Origin: Candidatus Bathycorpusculum acetigenes
GTDB taxonomy: Archaea > Thermoproteota > Bathyarchaeia > Bathyarchaeales > Bathycorpusculaceae
Length of the DNA: 34,019 nucleotides
Direction: 5' to 3'
Assembly: GCA_009781675.1 (NCBI GenBank)
Contig: WQVG01000011.1
Span: 1 to 34,019, forward strand
In this document: positions 16,625 through 25,153 of the stretch, one piece after another
How positions within the stretch are numbered: the stretch's first letter is position 1
How the letters are laid out: each line of letters starts with the position of its first letter
Notes under the pieces: generated by a model
What the model was told of the DNA's origin: nothing
Database searches by the model: none
The model's input: only the letters and a program-made list of their open reading frames with translations
Program-made: the position numbers and the translations under genes

Positions 16625-18286
16625 GTGGGTTTCTTATCCTTGAGCTTTGAAATAAAAGAAAAAGACCTGCTGGGCAGAATCGGCAAACTAAAAACCAAAA
16701 CTACAACAGTGGAGACACCCCTACTTTTTCCCGTCATCAACCCCAGTAGTCAGCCTATACCCAGCAGACGACTCAAGGAAACTTTTGGCTGTCAAGCCAT
16801 AATCACCAACAGCTACATCATCAAAAAACGCTTTAAACAAATTCCACTCGAACAGGGACTCCACAAATTCCTCGACTACAACGGTGCAATCATGACTGAT
16901 AGCGGTGCATACCAAATTCTTGTCTACGGCGAAGTCGAAGTTACCCAAAAAGAAATTATCAACTACCAAGAAGGCATCGGAAGTGACATAGCCACGATTC
17001 TTGACATCCCCACAGGTTGGAAAGTCACCAAAGAAGACGCCGAAGTTACTGTGGCTGAAACACTGAGGCGCGCTAAAGCCTTCTTTGATCTAAAAACTCG
17101 TGATGACATCCTCTGGGTCGGTCCCATACAGGGTGGACGCCACCTCGACCTCGTCGCACAATCAGCTGTGGAAATGAGTAAACTTCCCTTCCAAATCCAC
17201 GCCTTAGGCAGCCCCACCGAAGTCATGGAAAACTATCGCTATGATGTCTTGGCAGATATGATTTTAACTGCCAAAAAGGGTATCCCCATCCAACGGCCAC
17301 TGCACCTCTTTGGTGCCGGGCACCCCTCCATGTTTGCACTGGCAGTCTCATTGGGCTGTGATCTCTTCGACTCAGCAGCATACGCCCTCTACGCACGAGA
17401 AGGACGCTACATGACCGAAAATGGCACCTGGCGTCTTGATCAAATGGACTACTTCCCTTGTAGCTGTCCCCAATGCGCCTCCGAAACCCCTCAAAACCTC
17501 AAACTAAAACCCGCAAAAGAACAAGAGGTTTTCTTAGCCGAACACAACCTCCATGTCTGCATAGCCGAGTTACGGCGTATCAAACAAGCTATCCGCGACG
17601 GCAGGCTCTGGGAACACACCGAAATGCGCCTTCACGCTCACCCTGCACTGCTCTCAGCTCTCAAACGAGTACGCAACTACGAAGACTTCCTCGAAAATTT
17701 TAGTCCAACAACTAAACCCAGCGGCTTTTTCTATTTCACTGCCGTCGGACTGGCACGCCCCGAAATCGTACACTATCGTAAGCACTTAACCCAACGCTAT
17801 ACACCCCCGACTGAGGCAAAAATACTGTTTTTGTTACCCCAGACCCGCAACAAGCCCTTCCATAAGGCTCCGGAAATGAAAAAAATTCGTCAGCTTATGC
17901 GGATGCTTGGCAAAGATCTCGCCGCGCAGGTGCATATCTGTATTTATGCCGCGCCATTTGGTATTGTACCCATAGAACTCGATGAGGTCTATCCGCTCTC
18001 CCAACATGAAACCGCTCTACCCATAGACATAGAAACTATCAATTATGTTGCAGATCAAACTGCAGAATTTATTAAACGCAATAATTACATGGGAATTGTA
18101 TTATTTAACGACAAAAAACTCTGGAATGACGCCGTCAAAGATGCTGCACAAAACACCTGTAAAGCACAAGCACTAACCTTTGATTCTATTGAAACCACTA
18201 ATACAAATGGAACCAGAGAACTGTTAAATCAATTACTAAAAACTCTACAAAAACAATTAGAACTAACCGAGAATAAAAAGGATTAG
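16625..18286 (+). CDS. tgtA: Archaeosine tRNA-guanine transglycosylase
   Basis: A 553-residue enzyme that replaces guanine-15 in archaeal tRNA with preQ0, the first tRNA-bound step to archaeosine. The catalytic barrel has D92 (MTDSGAYQ), GPIQGGRHLDL, HLFGAGHP, and the nucleophile D249 in LFDSAAYALYAREGRY. A zinc site C279-C281-C284-H307 (CSCPQC...H) matches the archaeal enzyme exactly. The C-terminal 190 residues (from about FYFTAVGLARPE) resemble the DUF5591-type domain shared with archaeosine synthase, and no PUA domain follows, so the protein is shorter than the approximately 580-640-residue PUA-carrying form. GTG at 16625 opens the frame; TTG at 16640 (SFEIKEKDLLG) is an equally plausible start. 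It stands alone on the plus strand. Confidence 0.93.
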   Translation: MGFLSLSFEIKEKDLLGRIGKLKTKTTTVETPLLFPVINPSSQPIPSRRLKETFGCQAIITNSYIIKKRFKQIPLEQGLHKFLDYNGAIMTDSGAYQILVYGEVEVTQKEIINYQEGIGSDIATILDIPTGWKVTKEDAEVTVAETLRRAKAFFDLKTRDDILWVGPIQGGRHLDLVAQSAVEMSKLPFQIHALGSPTEVMENYRYDVLADMILTAKKGIPIQRPLHLFGAGHPSMFALAVSLGCDLFDSAAYALYAREGRYMTENGTWRLDQMDYFPCSCPQCASETPQNLKLKPAKEQEVFLAEHNLHVCIAELRRIKQAIRDGRLWEHTEMRLHAHPALLSALKRVRNYEDFLENFSPTTKPSGFFYFTAVGLARPEIVHYRKHLTQRYTPPTEAKILFLLPQTRNKPFHKAPEMKKIRQLMRMLGKDLAAQVHICIYAAPFGIVPIELDEVYPLSQHETALPIDIETINYVADQTAEFIKRNNYMGIVLFNDKKLWNDAVKDAAQNTCKAQALTFDSIETTNTNGTRELLNQLLKTLQKQLELTENKKD

Positions 18287-18416
18287 CGCAAGGTTTCCGA
18301 TTTCTCTCGTGCTCCATTGCACCATTTTTAAAACAGTCTCCACACGTTATTATGCACGACCACTGTCCTATAAAAATATCAAGCAAAACAATCAGTTAGG
18401 TGAGGCGTGCTACATC

Positions 18417-18689
18417 ATGTCAGCAATTATTGCAATACGGGGCAAAATCATTCATACATTCGCTAAAGCTAATGCTTTTATATAGTGAAGCTGAGGCAAA
18501 AAGCATTCAGGGCTGGGGTTACCGTGCGAATTAGGTATATTCAAACGCATGAAACAAATGGGCATTATCATAGAAACCGCCGATGGTAAATTTTATGTGA
18601 ATAGAGAATATTACGATATGCACATATCGCCTAATTCAACGGCAAAGCAGTTTCTTCTATGTAACGTTTTTTACCCCCGCATCCCATAA
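18417..18689 (+). pseudogene. Small winged-helix-like gene broken by two compensating frameshifts
   Basis: A gene of about 75-90 codons can be followed through three segments. From ATG 18417 the first frame reads MSAIIAIRGKIIHTFAKANA and then meets stops. A second frame (about 18478-18509) reads SEAEAKSIQ. The first frame then resumes with LGLPCELGIFKRMKQMG and continues IIIETADGKFYVNREYY to a TAA at 18687. One extra T and one missing G would restore a single frame. A TATA box (18368-18380) and GGTGAGG (18399-18405) are intact, so decay is recent or the base calls are wrong. The 'LPCELGIFKRMKQMG...DGKFYVN' part looks like a small winged-helix DNA-binding domain. This is pattern recognition, not a database hit. 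Confidence 0.55.
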
Positions 18690-18697
18690 GCCCATAT

Positions 18698-19321
18698 ATG
18701 ACTCTTAAACCGCAATTTCTCTACGCTGATCTTCACATCCATACCGTCTACTCCGCAGATGCCATCATCCAGCCCAAGACACTTGTTGACCTGCTCGTTG
18801 CTCACAGCTACATCAAAGTCGTTGCAGTCACCGACCATAACAGCATCCGCGGTTGCAGAGCCACAGTTGAATTAGCTCGCACATATCCCGATATTCTCAT
18901 CATACCTGGCACCGAAATCACCACGGACAACGGCGACATGCTCGTGATGGGGACCTACGAGTTACCCCCTAAACCCTGGACACCTGAAAGCGTGACCGAC
19001 TATACCCGATCCATCGACGGTATCTCCATAGTTGCCCATCCATTCCGTACCTACGGTATGGGTGAATACGCCCGAAACGTCAAAGCAGATGCTATTGAAG
19101 TTCTAAATGGCGGCACCGACAAAGAAGGCAACAACCAGGCAAAAGCATTTGCAAAAGAACTAGGCTTACCCGGTACTGGCGGAAGTGATGCCCATCAGGT
19201 TTCAGAGCTGTTTAACATATGCACACAAATTGAGGCATCCCTAAATGTTGACTCGATTCTGGCCGCAATAAAAAAAGGCCAAATTTCAGCACAATCGGCA
19301 CGATCAGCTAAACCCCTTTAA
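18698..19321 (+). CDS. PHP-domain metal-dependent phosphoesterase
   Basis: A 207-residue PHP-fold hydrolase. All four PHP metal motifs can be seen: ADLHIHTVYS (motif I), VAVTDHNSIRG (II), GTEITTDNGDMLVMG with VAHPFR (III), and GGSDAHQ (IV). The family uses a two- or three-metal centre to hydrolyse phosphate esters such as nucleoside 3',5'-bisphosphates or histidinol phosphate; the substrate of this short, single-domain archaeal form is not known. The ATG at 18698 lies 8 bp after the stop of the broken small gene and may be read from that gene's promoter. There is no signal peptide, so it should be cytoplasmic. Confidence 0.88.
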   Translation: MTLKPQFLYADLHIHTVYSADAIIQPKTLVDLLVAHSYIKVVAVTDHNSIRGCRATVELARTYPDILIIPGTEITTDNGDMLVMGTYELPPKPWTPESVTDYTRSIDGISIVAHPFRTYGMGEYARNVKADAIEVLNGGTDKEGNNQAKAFAKELGLPGTGGSDAHQVSELFNICTQIEASLNVDSILAAIKKGQISAQSARSAKPL

Positions 19322-19562
19322 GTATTATGATTGTTGCCCAACTAATTAATCCCCGATTTGTATTTAAAACCAACAACTCAAAAAACAAACTCCATTCCAA
19401 ACCGTTAATCTAAATTCGAATTTTCTTCACAATTTTTTATTAAATGGTTGAATATAAAAAATTTCACAATAATTTATGGAAGCTGTCTGTTTTTGTACAA
19501 TATGAGTTGTAACAGTCAAAGACGATAAAACCTTAAATGTTGTTTTCCACCCAATTTTAAGT

Positions 19563-20477
19563 ATGATAACTGTCATCGGAGCAGGCAGGGTTGGAAGTGC
19601 TGCGGCCTTTGAGATTTTGCGTTACAAACTAAGCGACGTTGTTCTCATAGATACAAATCTAAACCAAGCCAAAGGCGAAGCGCTTGATATGATGCAGGCA
19701 TCTCCTGCACTCGAATTTGACGGTACCATAGAGGGAACCAACGACTTTAGCCAAATGCAAGACTCCGAACTTGTGATTGTAACTGCTGGAGTAGCCCGAA
19801 AACCCGGTATGAGCCGCATTGATCTTATGAATACCAACGCAAAGATTATACGCAGTATCAGTAAAAACATCGTCAAGTATGCATCCGACTCAAAACTGAT
19901 GATCGTCACAAACCCCGTAGACATAATGACCTACCTCTGCTATAGCGAAACTAATTTCGCTCCAAACCACATATTTGGCATGGGCAATATCTTAGATACC
20001 ATGCGATTTCGCAGCCACATTGCAAGCGAACTAAACGTCTCCCGAGAAGACACACGCGCTCTAGTCATCGGTGAACATGGTGATTTCATGGTTCCACTGG
20101 TGGAGTATGCCTCTGTATCGGGCATACCCCTAACAAACCTGCTGACAACCTCCCAGATCGAAAAAATAATCCAAAAAACAATCAATTCCGGTAGCAACGT
20201 CATAAAACTCAAAGGCAACACCGCATTCGCACCAGCAAGCGCAATCGCATTGATGGCAAACGCAATCATAACCGGAAGAAACCGCGTTATGAGCGTCTCA
20301 ACATGCCTCAAAGGCCAGTACGGCCAATCTAACCTATCCATAGGCGTCCCCGTTGTTTTAGGCAAAACAGGCATAGAAAAAATAATCGAGATCAAACTAT
20401 CCGACAATTCACAAGAAAAATTTAACGCATCAGTTACCGCAATAAAAACTGCCATAGCAGCATTAAAAAATAACTAA
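19563..20477 (+). CDS. mdh: NAD-dependent malate dehydrogenase
   Basis: A 304-residue enzyme of the LDH-like MDH family that interconverts malate and oxaloacetate. The NAD site is VIGAGRVGSA (G6, G8, G11), with D30 ending the second strand, which favours NAD over NADP. The mobile loop ARKPGMSR carries R79 and R85; Arg rather than Gln at the specificity position marks malate rather than lactate dehydrogenase. N117 is in TNPVD, the catalytic pair is D145 and H172 (EHGDFMVPL), and R148 binds substrate. The segment GNILDTMRFR departs slightly from the usual VLDSARFR. ATG at 19563 gives the normal N-terminus. A small convergent gene ends 12 bp downstream. Confidence 0.94.
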   Translation: MITVIGAGRVGSAAAFEILRYKLSDVVLIDTNLNQAKGEALDMMQASPALEFDGTIEGTNDFSQMQDSELVIVTAGVARKPGMSRIDLMNTNAKIIRSISKNIVKYASDSKLMIVTNPVDIMTYLCYSETNFAPNHIFGMGNILDTMRFRSHIASELNVSREDTRALVIGEHGDFMVPLVEYASVSGIPLTNLLTTSQIEKIIQKTINSGSNVIKLKGNTAFAPASAIALMANAIITGRNRVMSVSTCLKGQYGQSNLSIGVPVVLGKTGIEKIIEIKLSDNSQEKFNASVTAIKTAIAALKNN

Positions 20478-20489
20478 AAAATAAAAAAT

Positions 20490-20684
20490 TCAGGTTGGCG
20501 CCCGTATTTTGGCGCAATAAAAATTACCATTCAACCGCACAAACGCCGGGCATTTCCCATTATCACAATGTTCAAGCCATTGGCAAGGTGCACGGACTTC
20601 ATGAACTCTTGGCATGTATCCACGGGTATTAATTACTTCTTTGGAGATTTCTCGCTGGGCGATTTGTTTTAACATCGTTTCCAT
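20490..20684 (-). CDS. Small four-cysteine protein
   Basis: A 64-residue protein with no family recognised. Its second half carries C34, C40, C45 and C57 in CQWLEHCDNGKCPAFV...FYC, a spacing that could hold one zinc or iron ion. The N-terminal half is a charged helix (MLKQIAQREISKEVINTR). It converges with mdh, and the next gene upstream is divergent, so it forms its own unit. The compact Cys pattern makes chance unlikely, but the function is unknown. Confidence 0.55.
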   Translation of the reverse strand: METMLKQIAQREISKEVINTRGYMPRVHEVRAPCQWLEHCDNGKCPAFVRLNGNFYCAKIRAPT

Positions 20685-20925
20685 TAAAACACCTCAAACT
20701 TGACAAACTGAATTATTAAAATAGTCTTATCTGGCGGTCGTTAATTAAAAAATGTGACAGTCGATGTACAACAACAAAAACATATAAACGCTAATCTGAC
20801 ACCAAAACAAACTAACCTTACTGCCATCTTTTATCAGATATCCAACCTCCAAATTTTTACCCAACCTCAACAACGCTTATCTTTATGGCTCCCTCAACAA
20901 TGCAATAATTACAGGTTAGATAAAG

Positions 20926-21882
20926 ATGGGAAACATTACAGTTGCCGTTTTGGGTGCATCAGGTTACAGCAGTAGTATCGGAAAAAAAGGAACCAGCACA
21001 GACATCACACTATATGACCTCAAAAAAGGTAACGCCACTGTAACATTCATCGAAGCTACACGCTACCCCGAACGACTAGCCCCGCTCTTCTATGCCTGCT
21101 CACTTGCCTCCAAAGCCATAGTTGTGGTAGACGAACTCACCGCCCAACTCGGCGAGCAGCTTGTCATGTTACAATGTTGCGGAATCCAAAGCGGCTATTT
21201 TGTACTCCGTAACTATATTCCCAAAGAAAAAATTGAACCTCTCCTCAAAGGTACTTGCCTCGAAAAATTCGAATTTATCCCCGACGACCCCAACCAATTA
21301 CGCGAGAAACTCCTCACACAAGCCGCCGAACAGACCCCCTCTGAGAGTCAAACTGGCACCGTACCAGTTGACCACGCATTCAACGTAAAAGGCGTCGGTG
21401 TTGTTGTCTTGGGTATAGTTGTTAGTGGTACGATTCACAAACATGCGGCCCTCAACGTATTACCCTACTCAAAGACCGCTCAAGTTCGATCTATCCAAAA
21501 GCACGACGACGAATCTGAATCTGCAAGTACCGGTGACAGAGTAGGTCTAGCACTCAAAAACGTAAATATCGAAGATCTTGACCGAGGTGCCGTGTTAACC
21601 AACGATCCAGAAATCAAAACTTCCAACAAACTTCAAGCTCAGGCTTTGCTTGTCAAATACTGGCAAACCCCAATAAAGGACGGTATGGTTATGCATATCG
21701 GGCATTGGACTCAGTTTTTAACCGCCAAAATCGAAGCCGTTTCAGATGCCGAAGACTTCAGAAAACCCAATTTAACCCTCTCAATTGACAAACCCCTAGC
21801 TTATCACCCTGGTGACACTGCAGTATTGATGTATCTAGAGGGTACAAAGTTGCGGGTTGCCGGCACAATCTTGCTGGTATAG
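20926..21882 (+). CDS. EF-Tu/SelB-like protein with a degenerate G domain
   Basis: A 318-residue paralogue of translational GTPases. Domain II is clear at about 148-225: VDHAFNVKGVGVVVLGIVVS, an LPYSKTAQVRSIQ turn, GDRVGLALKNVN, and the DLDRGAVL hallmark; domain III follows to the end. The N-terminal 120 residues occupy the place of the G domain but lack a usable P-loop: GASGYSSSIGKKGT stands where GHVDHGKT should be. No DTPGH or NKxD motif is present. It therefore probably does not hydrolyse GTP. Similar nucleotide-free EF-Tu-like proteins are, as I recall, widespread in archaea, with no settled role. ATG at 20926 follows TAAAGATGGG. It may bind RNA, the ribosome or a translation factor. Confidence 0.8.
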   Translation: MGNITVAVLGASGYSSSIGKKGTSTDITLYDLKKGNATVTFIEATRYPERLAPLFYACSLASKAIVVVDELTAQLGEQLVMLQCCGIQSGYFVLRNYIPKEKIEPLLKGTCLEKFEFIPDDPNQLREKLLTQAAEQTPSESQTGTVPVDHAFNVKGVGVVVLGIVVSGTIHKHAALNVLPYSKTAQVRSIQKHDDESESASTGDRVGLALKNVNIEDLDRGAVLTNDPEIKTSNKLQAQALLVKYWQTPIKDGMVMHIGHWTQFLTAKIEAVSDAEDFRKPNLTLSIDKPLAYHPGDTAVLMYLEGTKLRVAGTILLV

Positions 21883-22275
21883 TACTAACTTCAGCCAACA
21901 CAAATAACCCAATCGTTTACGAAACCATTCTGTGAACCCAAAGCAAGCTCCCTATTCGATATAGTGTCAGAGAAGCAAACTTTTTACACACAATATAGCC
22001 AGTAATTTATGGTTCTTACAACTGCCTTTATAAACCATATCTCCATGCCGGTTATATTGGTGGTTCGTTTGGCTGGTTTTGATGTACCTTATCGTATCCT
22101 CTCTCCTTAAAAAACGAAAAACTTGGACAACCGGCGACAGTTAAAACCCATCCGGATAGAGGCATGTAGAGGCATTACTCATCAATAGTTGTTGTAGTTT
22201 TGTAGCATTTGCTTTTATACCTGACTATACATAATTGTTTTTGATATTTTTAAAATAACATTTGGGGTTAACTGT
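21883..22275 (+). other. Gene-free stretch
   Basis: 393 bp without a convincing reading frame. I see a short direct repeat (TAGAGGCATG then TAGAGGCAT, about 22157-22176) and a loose inverted repeat TATGGTT/AACCATA (about 22009-22040), both weak. Nothing else is recognised. Confidence 0.3.
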
Positions 22276-22812
22276 TTGTCAGTAACAAAAACGTCGACTA
22301 GTCATAGGTTAATTGAGATAATTTTAGGGTTAGTTGCATTAGCTGTTGGTGTTTTAGCCTTATTTTTCCCTACAACAGTTGTAGCTACGATAGTGATGCT
22401 GTTTGGAATAGCTCTGGTGATTATAGGCATTCTGCGGCTAGCCGCTATCCTCTCTTCAGAGTCGATGCAAAGTTTTGCACGAAAAATCAACTCTATAATC
22501 GGTATCTTGGCTATACTTATCGGCGCGGTTATGCTGTTTTTTCCCTTGCTTGCTGCCACAACGATGGTAATTCTAATCGGTCTTGGTTTGCTGATCTATG
22601 GTATAGGCCGTGTCGTAGTGGGCATAGCTTCGGGTAACCTAAACGGCAGACTGAGGATATTACGTATCCTCTTTGGCTTTATAATCCTGTTTTTTGCTCT
22701 TATCATTATTTTTTTTCCCATCTATAGTTATGCCTTATTTGCTTCTATGGCCTTTATTTTAATCGGTATAGACAGTTTAGCTTCAGGTATAGCTGGCATA
22801 TCTGCGATTTAG
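22276..22812 (+). CDS. DUF308/HdeD-family membrane protein
   Basis: A 178-residue integral membrane protein with six hydrophobic segments in three pairs, the DUF308 (HdeD) layout. The repeated unit is recognisable as GLVALAVGVLALFFP, GILAILIGAVMLFFP and GFIILFFALIIIFFP, each ending in a Phe-Phe-Pro turn. HdeD in enterobacteria is linked to acid resistance at high cell density, but archaeal homologues have no assigned function. TTG at 22276 follows GGGGTTAAC. Its end overlaps the end of the convergent VIT-like gene by 4 bp. Confidence 0.85.
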   Translation: MSVTKTSTSHRLIEIILGLVALAVGVLALFFPTTVVATIVMLFGIALVIIGILRLAAILSSESMQSFARKINSIIGILAILIGAVMLFFPLLAATTMVILIGLGLLIYGIGRVVVGIASGNLNGRLRILRILFGFIILFFALIIIFFPIYSYALFASMAFILIGIDSLASGIAGISAI

Positions 22813-23465
22813 TTTCGACCTGACCAGATAAAATAGGACCCAGCCAAAAACAGAATGCTCACAGCAGCCATTACAGCTCCAAGCAGCCAGCGGTTTTTAC
22901 CTGCGCTTTTTCCCAATTGCACGCCATACCACGTTACCCATGTAACTCCAAGAGTGTTGGATAAAACCCACGCTAACAACTTGTTGGGAAAAACCAAAAA
23001 GGGCAGAGCCAACATGAGCCCTACCGTCATGTATATGCCTATAATTGAAAACCACCCTAAGATTTCCTTTTTTGTTAACAGCTGATTTTTTACTAAATTA
23101 GTACGAGGGATATGCATCATAACTTCTTTGGCTATAGCAGTTTTACCATCATCATCAAAATTTGCCAAAAAGGTATCATCAAAACTATTCTTAATCTGCT
23201 CTACTGTATCTGGGCACCTTAGGCAATTCCGAAGCTGTATCAGTTTGTTGCGGCTGTTGTTTCTTTCCATAGCACTCGAAATTGCATAGATTAAACCGTC
23301 GATGGTGCCCCAGCTAAGACATGCACCTAAGTTAACCGCGATAATGTAGAGAAAACCCGTGTTGAGGTCGGAGAGAGCAACATAACCGTTTATGATAATA
23401 ACCATAAGAACTGCAAATGATACTTCGCCTGTTCGATCTGTATACGTGAGGTATTTGGAAAACAA
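22809..23465 (-). CDS. VIT1/CCC1-like membrane protein
   Basis: A 218-residue membrane protein. The N-terminus FSKYLTYTDRTGEVSFAVLM leads into two membrane segments with the family-like text NLGACLSWGTIDGLIYAISS. A soluble charged stretch of about 65 residues follows, then three C-terminal membrane segments (WFSIIGIYMTVGL, LAWVLSNTLGVTW, GAVMAAVSILFLAGSYF). This layout resembles proteins annotated as the VIT family, whose founders move iron or manganese. The canonical metal-binding glutamates of VIT1 are not obvious, so transport is uncertain. TTG at 23465 starts the frame. It converges with the DUF308 gene, with a 4-bp overlap. Confidence 0.65.
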   Translation of the reverse strand: MFSKYLTYTDRTGEVSFAVLMVIIINGYVALSDLNTGFLYIIAVNLGACLSWGTIDGLIYAISSAMERNNSRNKLIQLRNCLRCPDTVEQIKNSFDDTFLANFDDDGKTAIAKEVMMHIPRTNLVKNQLLTKKEILGWFSIIGIYMTVGLMLALPFLVFPNKLLAWVLSNTLGVTWVTWYGVQLGKSAGKNRWLLGAVMAAVSILFLAGSYFIWSGRN

Positions 23466-23855
23466 TTAATCGCCACTAAGTCACAGGTAAAAGGGCCAGA
23501 TATCACTTACGGAAACCGTGCCTTACAAAATTCATATCCGATGTCTCAATCCAACGACGCGATATCAAAACACAGCGAGTATAAAACTGGTTGGCTGAAT
23601 CTGTCTATAGATAGCAATAGCGGTGCCGCAATGAACTGCTTTTTATGTGGTCTGTCTGTTTATCGTAGGAAAATAAATGGGTGTTATGGAAAATCAGACG
23701 GGCTCTGTATGTACGAAAGGTTCTTAAGGTATTGGGTATTCTTCTAAACGGCAAGAAATCGGCATGGTCAATTGCCATTCAGGTAACAACCAGCTCAAAA
23801 ATGGGCCGGTTAGACCACATAAAGGTTAAATAGTCCGATGAAGAGGTGAAAAGGT
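23466..23855 (+). other. Divergent region before the P1 gene
   Basis: 390 bp. A 68-codon frame (23541-23747) with CFLCG and several later cysteines is open, but it lacks a ribosome site and reads poorly as protein, so I do not call it. The last 30 bp contain the P1 signals: TTAAATAG (about 23826-23833) as a weak TATA box and GAGGTGA at 23843-23849. Confidence 0.35.
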
Positions 23856-24176
23856 ATGGAAAACATTTACGCAGCGATGCTCCTTCACAAGGCAGGTAAG
23901 GCAATAGATGAAGCATCCGTAACCAAGGTTCTCGAAGCAGCAGGCGTCACAGTCGACGGGATTCAAATTAAAGCTCTCGTAGCATCACTCAGTGAAGTTA
24001 ACATCGATGAAGCAATCAAAGCTGCCCCAACATTAGCAGCCGCCGCTCCAGTTGCAGCTCCAGCAGCAGGTGAATCAAAACCAGTAGCCGCCGCAGAAGA
24101 CAAGAAGAAAGCAGCAGAAGACGAAAAAGCCAAAGAAGAAGCAGCACTAGAAGGATTAGGCGCCCTATTCGGGTAA
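23856..24176 (+). CDS. rpl12: Large-subunit ribosomal stalk protein P1 (L12)
   Basis: A 106-residue archaeal P1/L12 stalk protein that recruits translation factors to the ribosome. The N-terminal helical dimerisation and P0-binding domain ([20 protein letters not shown]...) spans about 60 residues. An Ala/Pro hinge ([10 protein letters not shown]) and a Lys/Glu-rich linker follow. The tail ends LEGLGALFG, the conserved factor-binding C-terminus. The ribosome site GAGGTGA lies 6 bases before the ATG, as expected for a highly expressed gene. Archaea usually place P1 directly after L11, L1 and P0; none of those is here, so this copy stands alone. A hairpin terminator follows 11 bp after the stop. 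Confidence 0.96.
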   Translation: MENIYAAMLLHKAGKAIDEASVTKVLEAAGVTVDGIQIKALVASLSEVNIDEAIKAAPTLAAAAPVAAPAAGESKPVAAAEDKKKAAEDEKAKEEAALEGLGALFG

Positions 24177-24187
24177 ACATATCACAA

Positions 24188-24203
24188 GGGCAATTTATTG
24201 CCC
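24188..24203 (+). terminator. Hairpin terminator after P1
   Basis: GGGCAA-TTTA-TTGCCC is a perfect 6-bp stem, followed within 8 bases by TTTTT. It begins 11 bp after the P1 stop. Confidence 0.6.
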
Positions 24204-24298
24204 CAAACAATTTTTCATTTCAAACTAACAGCAGTTTGGCCCTATTTTATAGCCCATGACACTGGCTTGTTGACAATCGTTTCTTCATAAATAACTTC

Positions 24299-24318
24299 AG
24301 GTTATACGATTATAACCT
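24299..24318. repeat. Perfect 20-bp palindrome
   Basis: AGGTTATACGATTATAACCT has 8-bp arms around CGAT. It lies in the gap between P1 and the acetyltransferase gene, nearly 200 bp before the GNAT TATA-like box, so it may be a regulator site or an RNA hairpin. Confidence 0.4.
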
Positions 24319-24368
24319 CAAACAGCAATCAACTGAGTTACTTCTCTATATCCGGCCTCTCTACATCT

Positions 24369-24391
24369 CCCCATCTGCTGTAGTGATGGGG
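24369..24391. repeat. 7-bp stem hairpin
   Basis: CCCCATC and GATGGGG are separated by 9 bases. This could be a structured RNA element; I see no known ncRNA class. Confidence 0.3.
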
Positions 24392-24590
24392 CTATGATGT
24401 TTGGAACAAGTGGTGAGTTGCATCAACAGACCACAGAAATCATCCATTCAACCCCTTTTTCCCCTAAACAACATAAACACCATTTGTTAATCCAAAACTA
24501 TTTATATTAACCCCATCAAAACTGTCACCCGACAAAACTAAGAAGAATGCCTAAGAAACGGTTAAGTAGTTTTACTTATTGAGATGGTAT

Positions 24591-25013
24591 ATGAATAACA
24601 TTGAATTCACAGATCACATATCAGTTAGCGATTACATTGAATTAAGGAAAGCTGTGGACTTTAAGCCCCTTTCACAACGACAGGCCGAAACAGCATTAAA
24701 AAACTATGTCTTTCTTATCGTTGCGAAAATAGATGATAAAACCGTTGGAATGACACGTCTTATTTTTGACGGCGCATATATTGCAGTGCTTGTTGATGTG
24801 ATCATATTGCCAGAATATCAAGGACATGGTATTGGTAAAACTATGATCGAAAAAACACTGGCATATCTAAAAAACAACATTGCAGACGGTGAACAGGTAC
24901 TTGTTATGCTTATGTCTGCTAAGGATAAAGAGGGTTTTTACGAGAAATTTGGATTTATCCAGCGACCCGATGAAACATACGGTGCAGGCATGTCACAATG
25001 GTTATTAAAATGA
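24591..25013 (+). CDS. GNAT-family N-acetyltransferase
   Basis: A 140-residue acetyltransferase. The acetyl-CoA pyrophosphate loop is VIILPEYQGHGIGKTMIE (Q/R-x-x-G-x-G/A), and the C-terminal part KEGFYEKFGFIQRPDE is the usual motif B, which places the Tyr/Phe near the thiol leaving group. It should acetylate a small amine or a protein N-terminus using acetyl-CoA; the substrate is not readable. The frame extends to a TTG at 24579, but the ATG at 24591 directly follows GAGATGGTAT and gives a normal N-terminus. It is preceded by a gene-free region with a TATA-like box. Confidence 0.88.
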   Translation: MNNIEFTDHISVSDYIELRKAVDFKPLSQRQAETALKNYVFLIVAKIDDKTVGMTRLIFDGAYIAVLVDVIILPEYQGHGIGKTMIEKTLAYLKNNIADGEQVLVMLMSAKDKEGFYEKFGFIQRPDETYGAGMSQWLLK

Positions 25014-25153
25014 AGGCGATGCATCTAGCTCTTAACCCCTCGAACTTTTCTCTTTTCTTCTAACAGTTAGGTTACTGAGTATCCTAAACAGTTTGTTGTT
25101 ATGCTGGAGTAAACTACATATCCCTACAGAACATATTTACACGGTGGCAGAGT

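Larger units (their letters stand above)
24204..24578. other. Gene-free stretch with two hairpins
   Basis: 375 bp between P1 and the GNAT gene. It holds the 20-bp palindrome at 24299-24318 and the stem at 24369-24391. TTTATATT at about 24501-24508 is probably the GNAT promoter. No reading frame is convincing. Confidence 0.35.

Noticed and set aside
23541-23747. 68-residue Cys-containing frame
   Set aside because: No ribosome site, no family resemblance, and the composition does not look like a stable protein.
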